Assembly (NCBI RefSeq): GCF_043195195.1
Contig: NZ_JBAFWT010000011.1
Coordinates: 79,847 to 143,846 of the forward strand
From: NCEH01 sp043195195
Lineage (GTDB): Bacteria > Pseudomonadota > Alphaproteobacteria > Rhizobiales > Xanthobacteraceae
Direction of reading: 5' to 3'
Length of the DNA: 64,000 nucleotides
Made by a program: the position numbers and the translations under genes. The notes below the pieces were generated by a model that saw only the letters and a program-made list of their open reading frames with translations, had not been told where the DNA came from and did not search any database. Below are positions 48,307-57,282 of the stretch, piece after piece; position 1 is the first letter of the stretch; the number at the start of each line of letters is the position of its first letter.

Positions 48307-48616
48307 GTCCGCCGTCCCGAATTGCGTGACTGCCCATCATGACACAGGGCGTGGCCGGTTCCGGCAAAATCCTGGGTGATCCCCCACCCCGAAGGCACGG
48401 CGCGGACGGCGCCGGCCGAGCACAGGGGCCCGGTGCGGCGACGGAGCGGAAGCGGAATGCGCGCCTGAGGCTGAAGTTTCGGCATCGTCGACTTTCTCGA
48501 AACGGCACCCGTATCAAAACCCTCTCTGCATTTTCTGTCAACGATCATGTATGCAAGATTTGTATAGATGCATTTTTTGAAGCTGCTAAAGTTGCGCATC
48601 GGTTCGGGAGAGCAGT
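48307..48616. other. Divergent control region of the malonate cluster
   Basis: 310 bases with no gene. The right half is AT-rich and contains the two MatR-like motifs listed separately; the half near matA shows only its start site. It should drive both matA and the regulator gene. Confidence 0.55.
48547..48569. promoter_or_regulatory. Two MatR-like operator motifs
   Basis: ATGTATGCAA (48547-48556) and TTGTATAGAT (48560-48569) match the TTGTATACAA palindrome described for MatR of Rhizobium at 8 and 7 of 10 positions. They are about 50 bases upstream of the divergent GntR gene. The consensus is from memory; binding is inferred. Confidence 0.55.
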
Positions 48617-49291
48617 GTGCGGGGCGAAGCCACACCACGTTTGCGGGAAGCGCTGGAGGACGACATCGTCGCCGGCCGGCTGCGGCCGGGGCAGCGGCTG
48701 GATGAAGTGGGCCTTGCCGAGCGTTTCAACGTTTCGCGCACGCCGATCCGCGAGGCGCTGATCCAGCTTGCCTCTTCAGGGCTGGTGGAGATCCGCCCCC
48801 GGCGCGGCGCCTTCGTGCTGCTGCTCGGGCCGCGCGAGCTGATCGAATCCTTCGAGCTGATGGCGGAGATCGAGGCCGCCTGTGCGCGCCTTGCCGCCCG
48901 GCGCATGGGGGATGACGACCGTGTGGCGCTGGAAACCGCCCATCGCGCATGCGAGGAGGCGGTGCGGGCGGGCGATCCCGAAGCCTATTATCCCACCAAT
49001 GCGGCTTTTCACGCCGCCATCTATGCCGCCACCGGCAATCGTGTGCTGGCGGCGGAGGCGCTCCGCCTGCAACGGCGGCTCCAACCCTACCGTCGCCTGC
49101 AATTGCGCGTGCCCCGCCGCATGGACGCTTCTTTCGCCGAGCACGAGGCGATCTTGACGGCCCTGCTGGCAGGGGAGGGCGAAATCGCCGCGCAGGAATT
49201 GCGCGCCCATGTGCTGGTGCAAGGCGAGCGCTTCATGTCGCTGATCACGGCCTTGCAGGACGAGGCGGAAGCGGTCTCCCGCGCCGGGTGA
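48617..49291 (+). CDS. matR: GntR-family regulator of malonate use (MatR-like)
   Basis: 224 residues with a GTG start at 48617 after GGGAG. The winged helix reads RLREALEDDIVAGRLRPGQR, then LDEVGLAERFNVSRTPIREA and LIQLASSGLVEIRP. The C-terminal FCD domain has AFHAAIYAATGNRV and SFAEHEAILTALLAG, whose His residues bind a metal or carboxylate ligand. It is divergent from matA-matB as in Rhizobium, where MatR is the malonate-sensing repressor. A short inverted-repeat element follows its stop. Confidence 0.85.
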   Translation: MRGEATPRLREALEDDIVAGRLRPGQRLDEVGLAERFNVSRTPIREALIQLASSGLVEIRPRRGAFVLLLGPRELIESFELMAEIEAACARLAARRMGDDDRVALETAHRACEEAVRAGDPEAYYPTNAAFHAAIYAATGNRVLAAEALRLQRRLQPYRRLQLRVPRRMDASFAEHEAILTALLAGEGEIAAQELRAHVLVQGERFMSLITALQDEAEAVSRAG

Positions 49292-49301
49292 GCGATCTTC
49301 C

Positions 49302-49334
49302 CCCTCTCCCCACCGAGGAGAGGGACGGGGTGAG
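49302..49334. repeat. Palindromic extragenic element (GC-rich)
   Basis: CCCTCTCC (49302-49309) pairs with GGAGAGGG (49317-49324), followed by ACGGGGTGAGGGG. This CCCTCTCC...GAGGGG form is a widespread repetitive palindrome in alphaproteobacterial intergenic DNA. Here it lies just after the regulator stop and may act as its terminator. Confidence 0.6.
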
Positions 49335-49442
49335 GGGGCAGCGCGTGGGCGTGCTGCGCTTTTGCCTGCTGCGCAGCGTTTTTGCGCTGGGTCCCGGCTC
49401 CGCGCTCCGGCTGCGCCGCCGCTGGGCGGGGACGCTGGGCCC

Positions 49443-50780
49443 TCACGCGCCGGTGAAGAAATCCACCAGCAGCTTGATGTTGAGCGAGATCACCAGCAGC
49501 CCGGCCGCCGCCGCGAGGAACGTCTGCCAGCGCGGCGCGACGAACACGCCCATCTTGCGCTTGTCGCTAGTGAACATCACCAGCGGCACGATGGCGAACG
49601 GCAATTGCAGCGACAGCACCACCTGGCTGAGGATCAGCAGGGACGAAGCGCCGGTCTCCCCATAGGCGATGGTGACCGCCGCCGCCGGCACGATGGCGAT
49701 GCTGCGGGTGATCAGCCGCCGCAGCCAGGGTTGAAGCTTAATGTGCAAAAACCCTTCCATCACTGCCTGTCCGGCAATGGTGGCCGTGACGGTGGAATTG
49801 AGGCCGCAGCACAGGAGCGCCACCGCGAACAAGGTGGGGGCGAGCGCGCTTCCCAGCAGGGGGTTCAGCAATTCGTGGGCCTTGCCGAGGTCCGCCACTT
49901 CCCCCCGACCGTGGAAGGCCGCCGCCGCCAGGATCAGGATCGAGGCATTGATTGTGAGCGCGAACATCAGGGCGAAGGTGGAATCCCAGGTGGCGTAGCG
50001 GATCGCCTGCCGGATGCCGCTTTCGGTGCCGTCGTGCTTGCGGGTCTGCACGATGGCGGAGTGCAGGTAGAGATTGTGCGGCATCACCGTCGCGCCGAGG
50101 ATGCCGAGCGCGAGATAGAGCATGTCGGGATTGGTGATGATCTCAGTGGTCGGCGCAAAGCCGCGGATCACCTCGCCCCAATTGGGATCAGCCAAGGCGA
50201 TTTGCACGCCGAAGCAGGCGGCGATGATTCCGAGCAGGCCCACCACCAGGGCCTCGACGAAGCGGAACCCGAGCTTCTGCAGCCATAGGATGAGGAACAC
50301 GTCCAGCGCCGTGATGATGACGCCGATTTCCAGGGGAATGCCGAACAGCAGATTGAGGCCGATGGCGGTGCCGATCACTTCCGCAAGGTCGGTGGCGCAG
50401 ATGGCCGCCTCGGCGAGCGCCCACAGCACATAGGCGACCGGGCGCGGGAAGCTGTCGCGGCAGGCCTGAGCGAGGTCGCGGCCTGAGGCGACGCCGAGCC
50501 GCGAGCACAGGGCTTGCAGCAGTATGGCGATGAGATTGGAGAGCAGCGCAACCGTGAGCAGCGCATAGCCGAAGCGTGATCCGCCAGCGAGCGAGGTCGC
50601 CCAATTGCCCGGGTCCATATAGCCGGTAGCGACGAGATACCCCGGCCCCATGAAGGCGAACAGGCGGGAGAAGCCCCGGCGCTTGGTGACGTCGATGGAG
50701 CCGTGCACGTCCGACAGGGCCGGGTCGCCCCGCTCCTGCCGCCAGCCGTTCAAACCCACCTGCCGTGAATGATCAAGCAT
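49443..50780 (-). CDS. mntH: Nramp-family manganese transporter MntH
   Basis: 445 residues from the ATG at 50780; an upstream ATG at 50810 has no ribosome site. The metal-binding motif DPGNWATS is in the first membrane segment and MPHNLYLHSAIVQTRK in the sixth, the two hallmarks of Nramp. About 11 membrane segments follow the polar 45-residue N-terminus. MntH imports Mn2+ (and some Fe2+) with protons. Its upstream region has two matching 17-bp boxes that suggest Fur-family (Mur) control, known for mntH in Bradyrhizobium. Confidence 0.94.
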   Translation of the reverse strand: MLDHSRQVGLNGWRQERGDPALSDVHGSIDVTKRRGFSRLFAFMGPGYLVATGYMDPGNWATSLAGGSRFGYALLTVALLSNLIAILLQALCSRLGVASGRDLAQACRDSFPRPVAYVLWALAEAAICATDLAEVIGTAIGLNLLFGIPLEIGVIITALDVFLILWLQKLGFRFVEALVVGLLGIIAACFGVQIALADPNWGEVIRGFAPTTEIITNPDMLYLALGILGATVMPHNLYLHSAIVQTRKHDGTESGIRQAIRYATWDSTFALMFALTINASILILAAAAFHGRGEVADLGKAHELLNPLLGSALAPTLFAVALLCCGLNSTVTATIAGQAVMEGFLHIKLQPWLRRLITRSIAIVPAAAVTIAYGETGASSLLILSQVVLSLQLPFAIVPLVMFTSDKRKMGVFVAPRWQTFLAAAAGLLVISLNIKLLVDFFTGA

Positions 50781-50870
50781 GATGCCACCGGAAATCTCGA
50801 CGCGGACCATTGGCTGCGCCCATCAGCCGCTTGCTTTCGGCCGGGGTCAGACGAGAGTCGAACCCTGCGA

Positions 50871-50887
50871 TTGCGAACGAGTTGCAA
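50871..50887. promoter_or_regulatory. Metal-regulator box 1 (TTGC-N9-GCAA)
   Basis: TTGCGAACGAGTTGCAA, just downstream of the predicted mntH -10 element. It matches the reverse complement of box 2 at 15 of 17 positions. A Fur-family (Mur/Fur) dimer site is likely; other binding proteins are possible. Confidence 0.6.
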
Positions 50888-50888
50888 G

Positions 50889-50918
50889 ATAATGTGGAGC
50901 TTTTTCCATCGTTGTCAA
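50889..50918 (-). promoter_or_regulatory. Predicted mntH promoter
   Basis: On the minus strand, TTGACA (50913-50918) is a perfect -35 and CATTAT (50889-50894) a fair -10, with an 18-base spacer. Boxes 1 and 2 flank it, so a bound regulator would block polymerase. Confidence 0.6.
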
Positions 50919-50923
50919 TGTTG

Positions 50924-50940
50924 TTGCAAGTCGGTCGCAA
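50924..50940. promoter_or_regulatory. Metal-regulator box 2 (TTGC-N9-GCAA)
   Basis: TTGCAAGTCGGTCGCAA, upstream of the -35 element on the mntH strand. It has the same outer TTGC...GCAA and 9-base centre as box 1, in inverted orientation. Confidence 0.6.
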
Positions 50941-51114
50941 TAGCCGCTCTCTTTCTCCGATCCGACGAGCAAGCATGCAAGAGATGGTCCGCACGTTGCC
51001 GCTTTGCGCTTCCGCAAGGTGTCGCAGGGCAGGGGACGAAAGGCGCAGACGGATGCCCTTGCGAGGCGGGCGCCGCCCCTCCAAAGTCGCCTCAAGATCA
51101 AGGGAGAGGACCCC

Positions 51115-52752
51115 ATGGCGGCGTCGGAACGTCCGAAAACGGGCGCGGATTCATATGACTACATCATCGTCGGGGCCGGCTCGGCGGGCTGCGTGCTGGC
51201 CAACCGGCTGTCCGCCGACCCCAATGTGCGAGTTGCGATCGTCGAGGCCGGGGGCAAGGACGACTGGATCTGGTTCCACATTCCCGTGGGCTATCTGTTC
51301 GCCATAGGCAATCCGCGCGCCGACTGGTGCTTCAAGACCGAGCCGGAGGCGGGCCTGAACGGGCGCGCGCTGTCCTATCCCCGAGGCAAGACCATCGGCG
51401 GTTCCTCGGCCATCAATGCCATGATCTACATGCGCGGGCAGGCGGCGGATTACGACCATTGGCGCCAATTGGGCCTGCCCGGCTGGGGCTGGGACGACGT
51501 TCTGCCGCTGTTCAAGAAGCACGAGGACCATTTTCTCGGCCCCAATGCCCACCATTCGGTTGGGGGGGAATGGCATGTGGAGTTTCCGCGCATCACTTGG
51601 CCGCTTCTCGACAAAGTGCGTGACGCCGCATCCGAGGATGGCATCGGCGCCATCGACGATTTCAATACCGGCGACAACGAGGGCTCCTGCTATTTCCACG
51701 TGAACCAGAAGCGGGGCCTGCGTTGGAGCGCGGCGCGCGGCTTCCTCAAGCCGGTGCTCTCGCGCCGCAATCTTGAGCTGATCACCGCCGGCCATGTGGA
51801 GAAGGTGACAATCGAGAACAACCGCGCCACCGGCATCGTTCTGCGGACCCCGCAGGGCCGGCGCACGCTGACAGCCCGGCGCGAGGTGGTGCTGGCCGCC
51901 GGCGCGCTCGGCTCGCCGCAATTGCTTATGCTCTCCGGCATTGGGCCGGGCGCGCATCTCCAGGCCAACGGCATCGAGACCGTGCGCGACCTGCCCGGCG
52001 TCGGCTCCAACCTGCAGGACCATCTGCAATTGCGCCTGGTGTTCAAGGTTTCCGGCATCGGCACCCTGAACGAGCGCTATCATTCGCTGCTGGGGCGCGC
52101 GGGCATGGGCCTCGAATATGCTTTCCTGCGGCGCGGGCCGCTCACCATGGCGCCGTCCCAGCTCGGCATCTTCACCCGTTCGGATGCGGCGCAGGAGCGG
52201 GCGAACCTGGAATTTCATGTCCAGCCGCTCTCGCTCGACAAGTTCGGCGACCCGCTGCACCGGTTTCCCGCCTTCACGATGAGCGTCTGCAATCTGCGGC
52301 CTACCTCACGCGGCACCATCCGCCTCAAGACCGGGGATGCGGCGGCGGCGCCGGAGATCCGCCCGCACTATCTCACCACGGACGAGGATCGCACGGTCGC
52401 GGCGCAGTCGATCCGCGTCGCCCGCCGCATCGTCTCCCGCCCGGCGCTCGCGCCCTACGGGCCGGAGGAGATCCTGCCCGGCCCGGCGGTGGGCGACGAC
52501 GAGGTTTCCCTGGCGCGAGCGGCCGGCAATGTGGGCACCACCATCTTCCATCCGGTCGGGACCGCGAAGATGGGCCTGCCGTCCGATCCCATGGCGGTGG
52601 TGGATGCGCGCCTGCGGGTGATCGGCATCGACGGCCTGCGGGTGGTGGATGCCTCGATCATGCCGAGCATTACCTCCGGCAACACCAATTCGCCGTCCAT
52701 CATGATCGGCGAGAAGGGGGCTGCCATGATCCTGGAGGATGCCCGCGTATGA
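51115..52752 (+). CDS. GMC-family FAD-dependent oxidoreductase (choline dehydrogenase-like)
   Basis: 545 residues from the ATG at 51115, behind AGGGAGAGGA. FAD motif YIIVGAGSAGCVLANRL; GMC signature 1 is YPRGKTIGGSSAINAMIYMR and signature 2 is GALGSPQLLMLSGIGPG. The catalytic His-Asn pair is in IFHPVGTAKMG and GNTNSPSIMIGEKGA. These enzymes oxidise alcohols such as choline or polyethylene glycol aldehydes. The stop overlaps the start of a small secreted-protein gene. The substrate is not determined. Confidence 0.92.
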   Translation: MAASERPKTGADSYDYIIVGAGSAGCVLANRLSADPNVRVAIVEAGGKDDWIWFHIPVGYLFAIGNPRADWCFKTEPEAGLNGRALSYPRGKTIGGSSAINAMIYMRGQAADYDHWRQLGLPGWGWDDVLPLFKKHEDHFLGPNAHHSVGGEWHVEFPRITWPLLDKVRDAASEDGIGAIDDFNTGDNEGSCYFHVNQKRGLRWSAARGFLKPVLSRRNLELITAGHVEKVTIENNRATGIVLRTPQGRRTLTARREVVLAAGALGSPQLLMLSGIGPGAHLQANGIETVRDLPGVGSNLQDHLQLRLVFKVSGIGTLNERYHSLLGRAGMGLEYAFLRRGPLTMAPSQLGIFTRSDAAQERANLEFHVQPLSLDKFGDPLHRFPAFTMSVCNLRPTSRGTIRLKTGDAAAAPEIRPHYLTTDEDRTVAAQSIRVARRIVSRPALAPYGPEEILPGPAVGDDEVSLARAAGNVGTTIFHPVGTAKMGLPSDPMAVVDARLRVIGIDGLRVVDASIMPSITSGNTNSPSIMIGEKGAAMILEDARV

Positions 52753-53060
52753 CATTTTTTCGTTCACTGGGCGCGGCTGCGCTCCTGGTGCTGGCCGCAG
52801 GCCCGGCTCCGGCGTCCTCGCCGGATGCCTGGGCCGAGCTGGAGGCAAAAGCCCGCGCCGCCTGCCTCACCGCCAGCGCGCTCAAGCAGGCGCGGGTGGA
52901 GGGGGCGCCGGTGGTGTTTGCCGCCCATGTTCTGGTGCTGGTGAAAGGCCGCTGGCCGCAGCCGCACATGAAGAACCAGGCCGCCACCTTCGCCTGCCTC
53001 TATGATAACCGTGCCGGCACCGCCGAGGCGCAGGAATGGACCGCCCCCGCGCCCAAATAA
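52749..53060 (+). CDS. Small secreted hypothetical protein
   Basis: 103 residues. A signal peptide (LGAAALLVLAAGPAPASS) is followed by about 80 residues with two cysteines (ARAACLTASALKQA and FACLYDNRAG). It starts inside the GMC stop (4-base ATGA overlap), so both are expressed together. No family is recognised. It might assist or accept electrons from the oxidoreductase, but no haem or copper motif is visible. Confidence 0.65.
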   Translation: MTFFRSLGAAALLVLAAGPAPASSPDAWAELEAKARAACLTASALKQARVEGAPVVFAAHVLVLVKGRWPQPHMKNQAATFACLYDNRAGTAEAQEWTAPAPK

Positions 53061-53187
53061 CCCGGCAGCCGCGCCGCGGCCGTCCGACAATGGCACCCTC
53101 TCGTGCCATGTGCACAAGGAGGCGGGCCGGGCACCCTGGCGATTGTCAATCGCCGGGCGATGGGCTAGAGCATTTCCCTCTGTGCAA

Positions 53188-54924
<1,737 letters not shown>

Positions 54925-54939
54925 GTCCGGCGTCTCCTC

Positions 54940-55074
54940 TCACGGGAGAGGGCCGAACAGCTCGTCGAGCACCTCTGCGAAGTGGGCTTCGATGACCCGC
55001 AGTTCGGCCTCCGTTATCGGCAGCACCTCGGGCCAGTCGTCAGTCACGTGGATTCTAGCACGCACGGATTCCAT
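54940..55074 (-). CDS. Small acidic protein encoded upstream of the recombinase
   Basis: 44 residues from the ATG at 55074 (MESVRARIHVTDDWPEVLPI), ending ELFGPLP 15 bases before the recombinase start. It is acidic, with a predicted helix AELRVIEAHFAEVLDEL. Proteins with a VTDDWPE core are, as I recall, common just upstream of large serine recombinases in Hyphomicrobiales. It could be a recombination helper or regulator, but nothing proves it. Confidence 0.55.
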   Translation of the reverse strand: MESVRARIHVTDDWPEVLPITEAELRVIEAHFAEVLDELFGPLP

Positions 55075-55658
55075 AGGGTGCGGATTATCAGAAGGCCGTG
55101 GCGCCGCTCTCGCGTAGGCGTAAAGGTCCGCCGGCAATGTGCCAGGGGACGCACGCACGCGGGAACATCGACCTCGGAGCATTCGGCATTTCGGCATCTT
55201 GCCAGTCTGAATGGCTGACGAGGCTCGAGGAATAGCCGTTACGCACGCTGCGGCTTTCGATGTTTGCCGAGCGAATGAGCGGTGTCAGCTCGCCCGGCTT
55301 GGCCCGCCATTCTCCGCTGTCGAGCATGCCCATTCATAGGTGACCATAAACGTTCTGCTATGACCAGCTCATTCTGATTGCCGTGAAATGCCTCTGGTTT
55401 GTCGATAGCTCTGATTCCAAAGAAAATGGAATCATCATGAGCCGAGGCCCTCCTCGAGCTCAAGACGGAATGGCGATCCAGTTGCGTCGACAGCGGATGG
55501 ACGTTAATCATACATCCGACCCGGACCAACCGAAACACACGCAAACGCCTTCCCCGCTATAATTTTTTACTATCAACCAAAGTATGGATTAATAAATATT
55601 TTATTAAATAATGGTAATATATTTATAATTTCGTTAGCGGATCATATTATAAATAAAT
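55075..55658. other. Gene-free, partly AT-rich stretch
   Basis: 584 bases. The left two-thirds keep the local base composition and show no supportable gene; GATTCCA...TGGAATC (55413-55433) is a 7-bp inverted repeat. From about 55556 to 55680 the DNA is almost entirely A and T, unlike anything else in the window, and runs into the 3' end of the next gene. I see no second copy of the tRNA-Arg 3' end here. Confidence 0.55.
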
Positions 55659-56345
55659 TTACTTTCCAATACTTTCAACAAGAAGATCTCCTGTCGCTAG
55701 AATGTGGATTCGCAACGCATCGCAGGCGCGCTCAACGTCTCTCATTTCGCAGCGTTGCAATATTTCGCGATGCTCGACTTGCGACTGTTCGGAGTGATGT
55801 GTTTCTTCCCAGGTAAAACGCAGGTACCTCTCAAAGTTCAGTCGCAAATTATTGATGAGTTCGAGCGTACGCTCCTTGCGCGCGGGAGCATACAAAAGCT
55901 CATGGAATCGGGCGTTCAGGAGAATTCTGTTGTCGACGGTGCCCGCCGCGTCGAGGTCGTCCAATGTCCGGCCGCATTGCAGGAAGTCCGACCGGACCAT
56001 GTTGGGGATCGACCATCGCAGTGCCTGGCATTCCAGCAAGGCCCGCAATTGCGTGATTTCCCAGGCCTCGTCGGCACTCAGCTTCGCTACGCTGACGCCG
56101 CGCCGCGGCTCCGCCTTAAGGAAACCCTCCGCCGTCAGCTGGCGGAACGCTTCACGGACGATCATCTGGCTGACGCCATACTGGGTTGCCAGGGCATCCT
56201 GTCGAAGCCTTTCCCCCCCTCTGAGCCGATTGTGCATGATCGCATTGCGCAGTTCATCACACACAATGGCCGAGGCTGTCCGGGTGACCGCCGGCGTTTC
56301 ACTGCTTTTTTCCACCTGCTCTAAATCGACCATCACGCCTTTCAT
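55659..56345 (-). CDS. GntR-family regulator, FCD subfamily
   Basis: 228 residues from the ATG at 56345; the ATG at 56333 (MVDLEQVEKS) has a better-spaced AAAGG and is an equal candidate. The helix-turn-helix block reads IVCDELRNAIMHNRLRGGER, then LRQDALATQYGVSQMIVREA. The FCD domain includes TQLRALLECQALRWSI and FHELLYAPA with metal-type His residues. It is divergent from the HAD-ABC-dehydratase operon, and the long palindrome between them is its probable operator. Confidence 0.85.
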   Translation of the reverse strand: MKGVMVDLEQVEKSSETPAVTRTASAIVCDELRNAIMHNRLRGGERLRQDALATQYGVSQMIVREAFRQLTAEGFLKAEPRRGVSVAKLSADEAWEITQLRALLECQALRWSIPNMVRSDFLQCGRTLDDLDAAGTVDNRILLNARFHELLYAPARKERTLELINNLRLNFERYLRFTWEETHHSEQSQVEHREILQRCEMRDVERACDALRIHILATGDLLVESIGK

Positions 56346-56483
56346 CCTCAAGCGATAGTTCCTCGCGTCCGCGGGTCGGGCGCGAGACCCTCGTCCTGGT
56401 GAGTGATAGCGCCGGATCGATCCCGGTGAAAGCCCCGTCAAGCAAGTCTATGCCGTTTACAGTCCGGCATCGTTCGCACGCTC

Positions 56484-56512
56484 TTGACGTCGATCGCCGT
56501 ATTCCATAATTA
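56484..56512 (+). promoter_or_regulatory. Predicted promoter of the HAD-ABC-RidA operon
   Basis: TTGACG (56484-56489) as -35, with CATAAT (56505-56510, 15-base spacer) or TAATTA (56507-56512, 17-base spacer) as -10. The -10 lies within the left arm of the 27-bp palindrome, so binding there would block initiation. Confidence 0.45.
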
Positions 56513-56531
56513 GCGATTATCGCTAATTATG
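56505..56531. promoter_or_regulatory. 27-bp perfect palindrome, probable GntR operator
   Basis: Arms CATAATTAGCGAT and ATCGCTAATTATG (13 bases each) are exact reverse complements around a single T at 56518. It ends 17 bases before the start of the HAD gene. Length and symmetry suit a dimeric regulator, most simply the divergent GntR protein. Confidence 0.75.
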
Positions 56532-56548
56532 ACAGGCAGCCTTCCTCC

Positions 56549-57253
56549 ATGATCCGCCTCGCCGACTTTGATGCCGTGACGTTCGATGTCTATGGCACGC
56601 TTATCGATTGGGAGCCCTCCATCGCTGCCTTTCTCGGCCGCTGGGCCGGGCAGTCCGGCGTCGTCGCCAGCGATGAGGATCTCATCATGGTGTTCGACCG
56701 CGCCCGCGCGGACATCCAGAAAGAGAGGCCCGCGCACCTTTATCCTGACGTTCTGCGCCGCTGCTTCGACCGGATCGCGCTTGAGTTGAAGCTGCCGCCG
56801 GATGCCGATCTGCGCGAGGCCTTTGCCGCCACGCCCCATCACTGGCCCGCTTATTCCGATGTGCCGGCGGGGCTGAAGGCGCTGCAGGCGCGGGCGAAAA
56901 TCGGCGCCCTGTCCAATATCGATAATGAGTCCCTCGCGTCCTCCTGCGCGAAGATGGGCATTGCCTTCGATATCGTGGTCACCGCCGAGCGCGTGGGCGC
57001 CTACAAGCCGAGCCCGGAGCATTTCGAGACCGCTCTCGCCGACCTCTCCGCACAGGGCATCGCGCCCGCGCGCATTCTCCACGTGGGCCAGAGCCTGCGC
57101 GCCGACATCACCCCCGCCAACCGGCTCGGCCTTACCTGCATCTGGATCAACCGGCCCAACCGCCTGCTTGGCCTTTCCGGCGACGGGGCGGCCGAGGCGC
57201 GGCCGGACCTCACCGTCTCAAGCTTTGCCGAGATGATCGAAGCCATCGGCTGA
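56549..57253 (+). CDS. HAD hydrolase, haloacid-dehalogenase type II-like
   Basis: 234 residues. The nucleophile Asp13 is in TFDVYGTLIDW; motif 2 is ALSNIDN; the motif 3 Lys is in GAYKPSPEHFE; motif 4 reads HVGQSLRADITPANRLGL. The Gln in GQS, rather than the GDS of phosphatases, is typical of the subfamily annotated as type II dehalogenase. Substrates of that subfamily are mostly untested, so dehalogenation is only one option. It is the first gene of the operon, with no clear ribosome site. Confidence 0.8.
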   Translation: MIRLADFDAVTFDVYGTLIDWEPSIAAFLGRWAGQSGVVASDEDLIMVFDRARADIQKERPAHLYPDVLRRCFDRIALELKLPPDADLREAFAATPHHWPAYSDVPAGLKALQARAKIGALSNIDNESLASSCAKMGIAFDIVVTAERVGAYKPSPEHFETALADLSAQGIAPARILHVGQSLRADITPANRLGLTCIWINRPNRLLGLSGDGAAEARPDLTVSSFAEMIEAIG

Positions 57254-57282
57254 ACGTCCACACAAAAACCAGAGGGGACACT

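Larger units (their letters stand above)
50781..51114. other. Divergent region between mntH and the GMC oxidoreductase
   Basis: 334 bases carrying the mntH promoter and operators (listed separately) on the left and the ribosome site AGGGAGAGGA (51099-51108) of the oxidoreductase on the right. No established gene lies here. Confidence 0.55.

Noticed and set aside
50781..50887. Manganese riboswitch (yybP-ykoY type) in the mntH leader
   Set aside because: The leader does not show the conserved riboswitch core; the twin boxes explain regulation more simply.
54925..55658. Second attachment site (duplicate of the tRNA-Arg 3' end) downstream of the recombinase
   Set aside because: I looked for the GTTCGAATCCC-type core and did not find it in this stretch.
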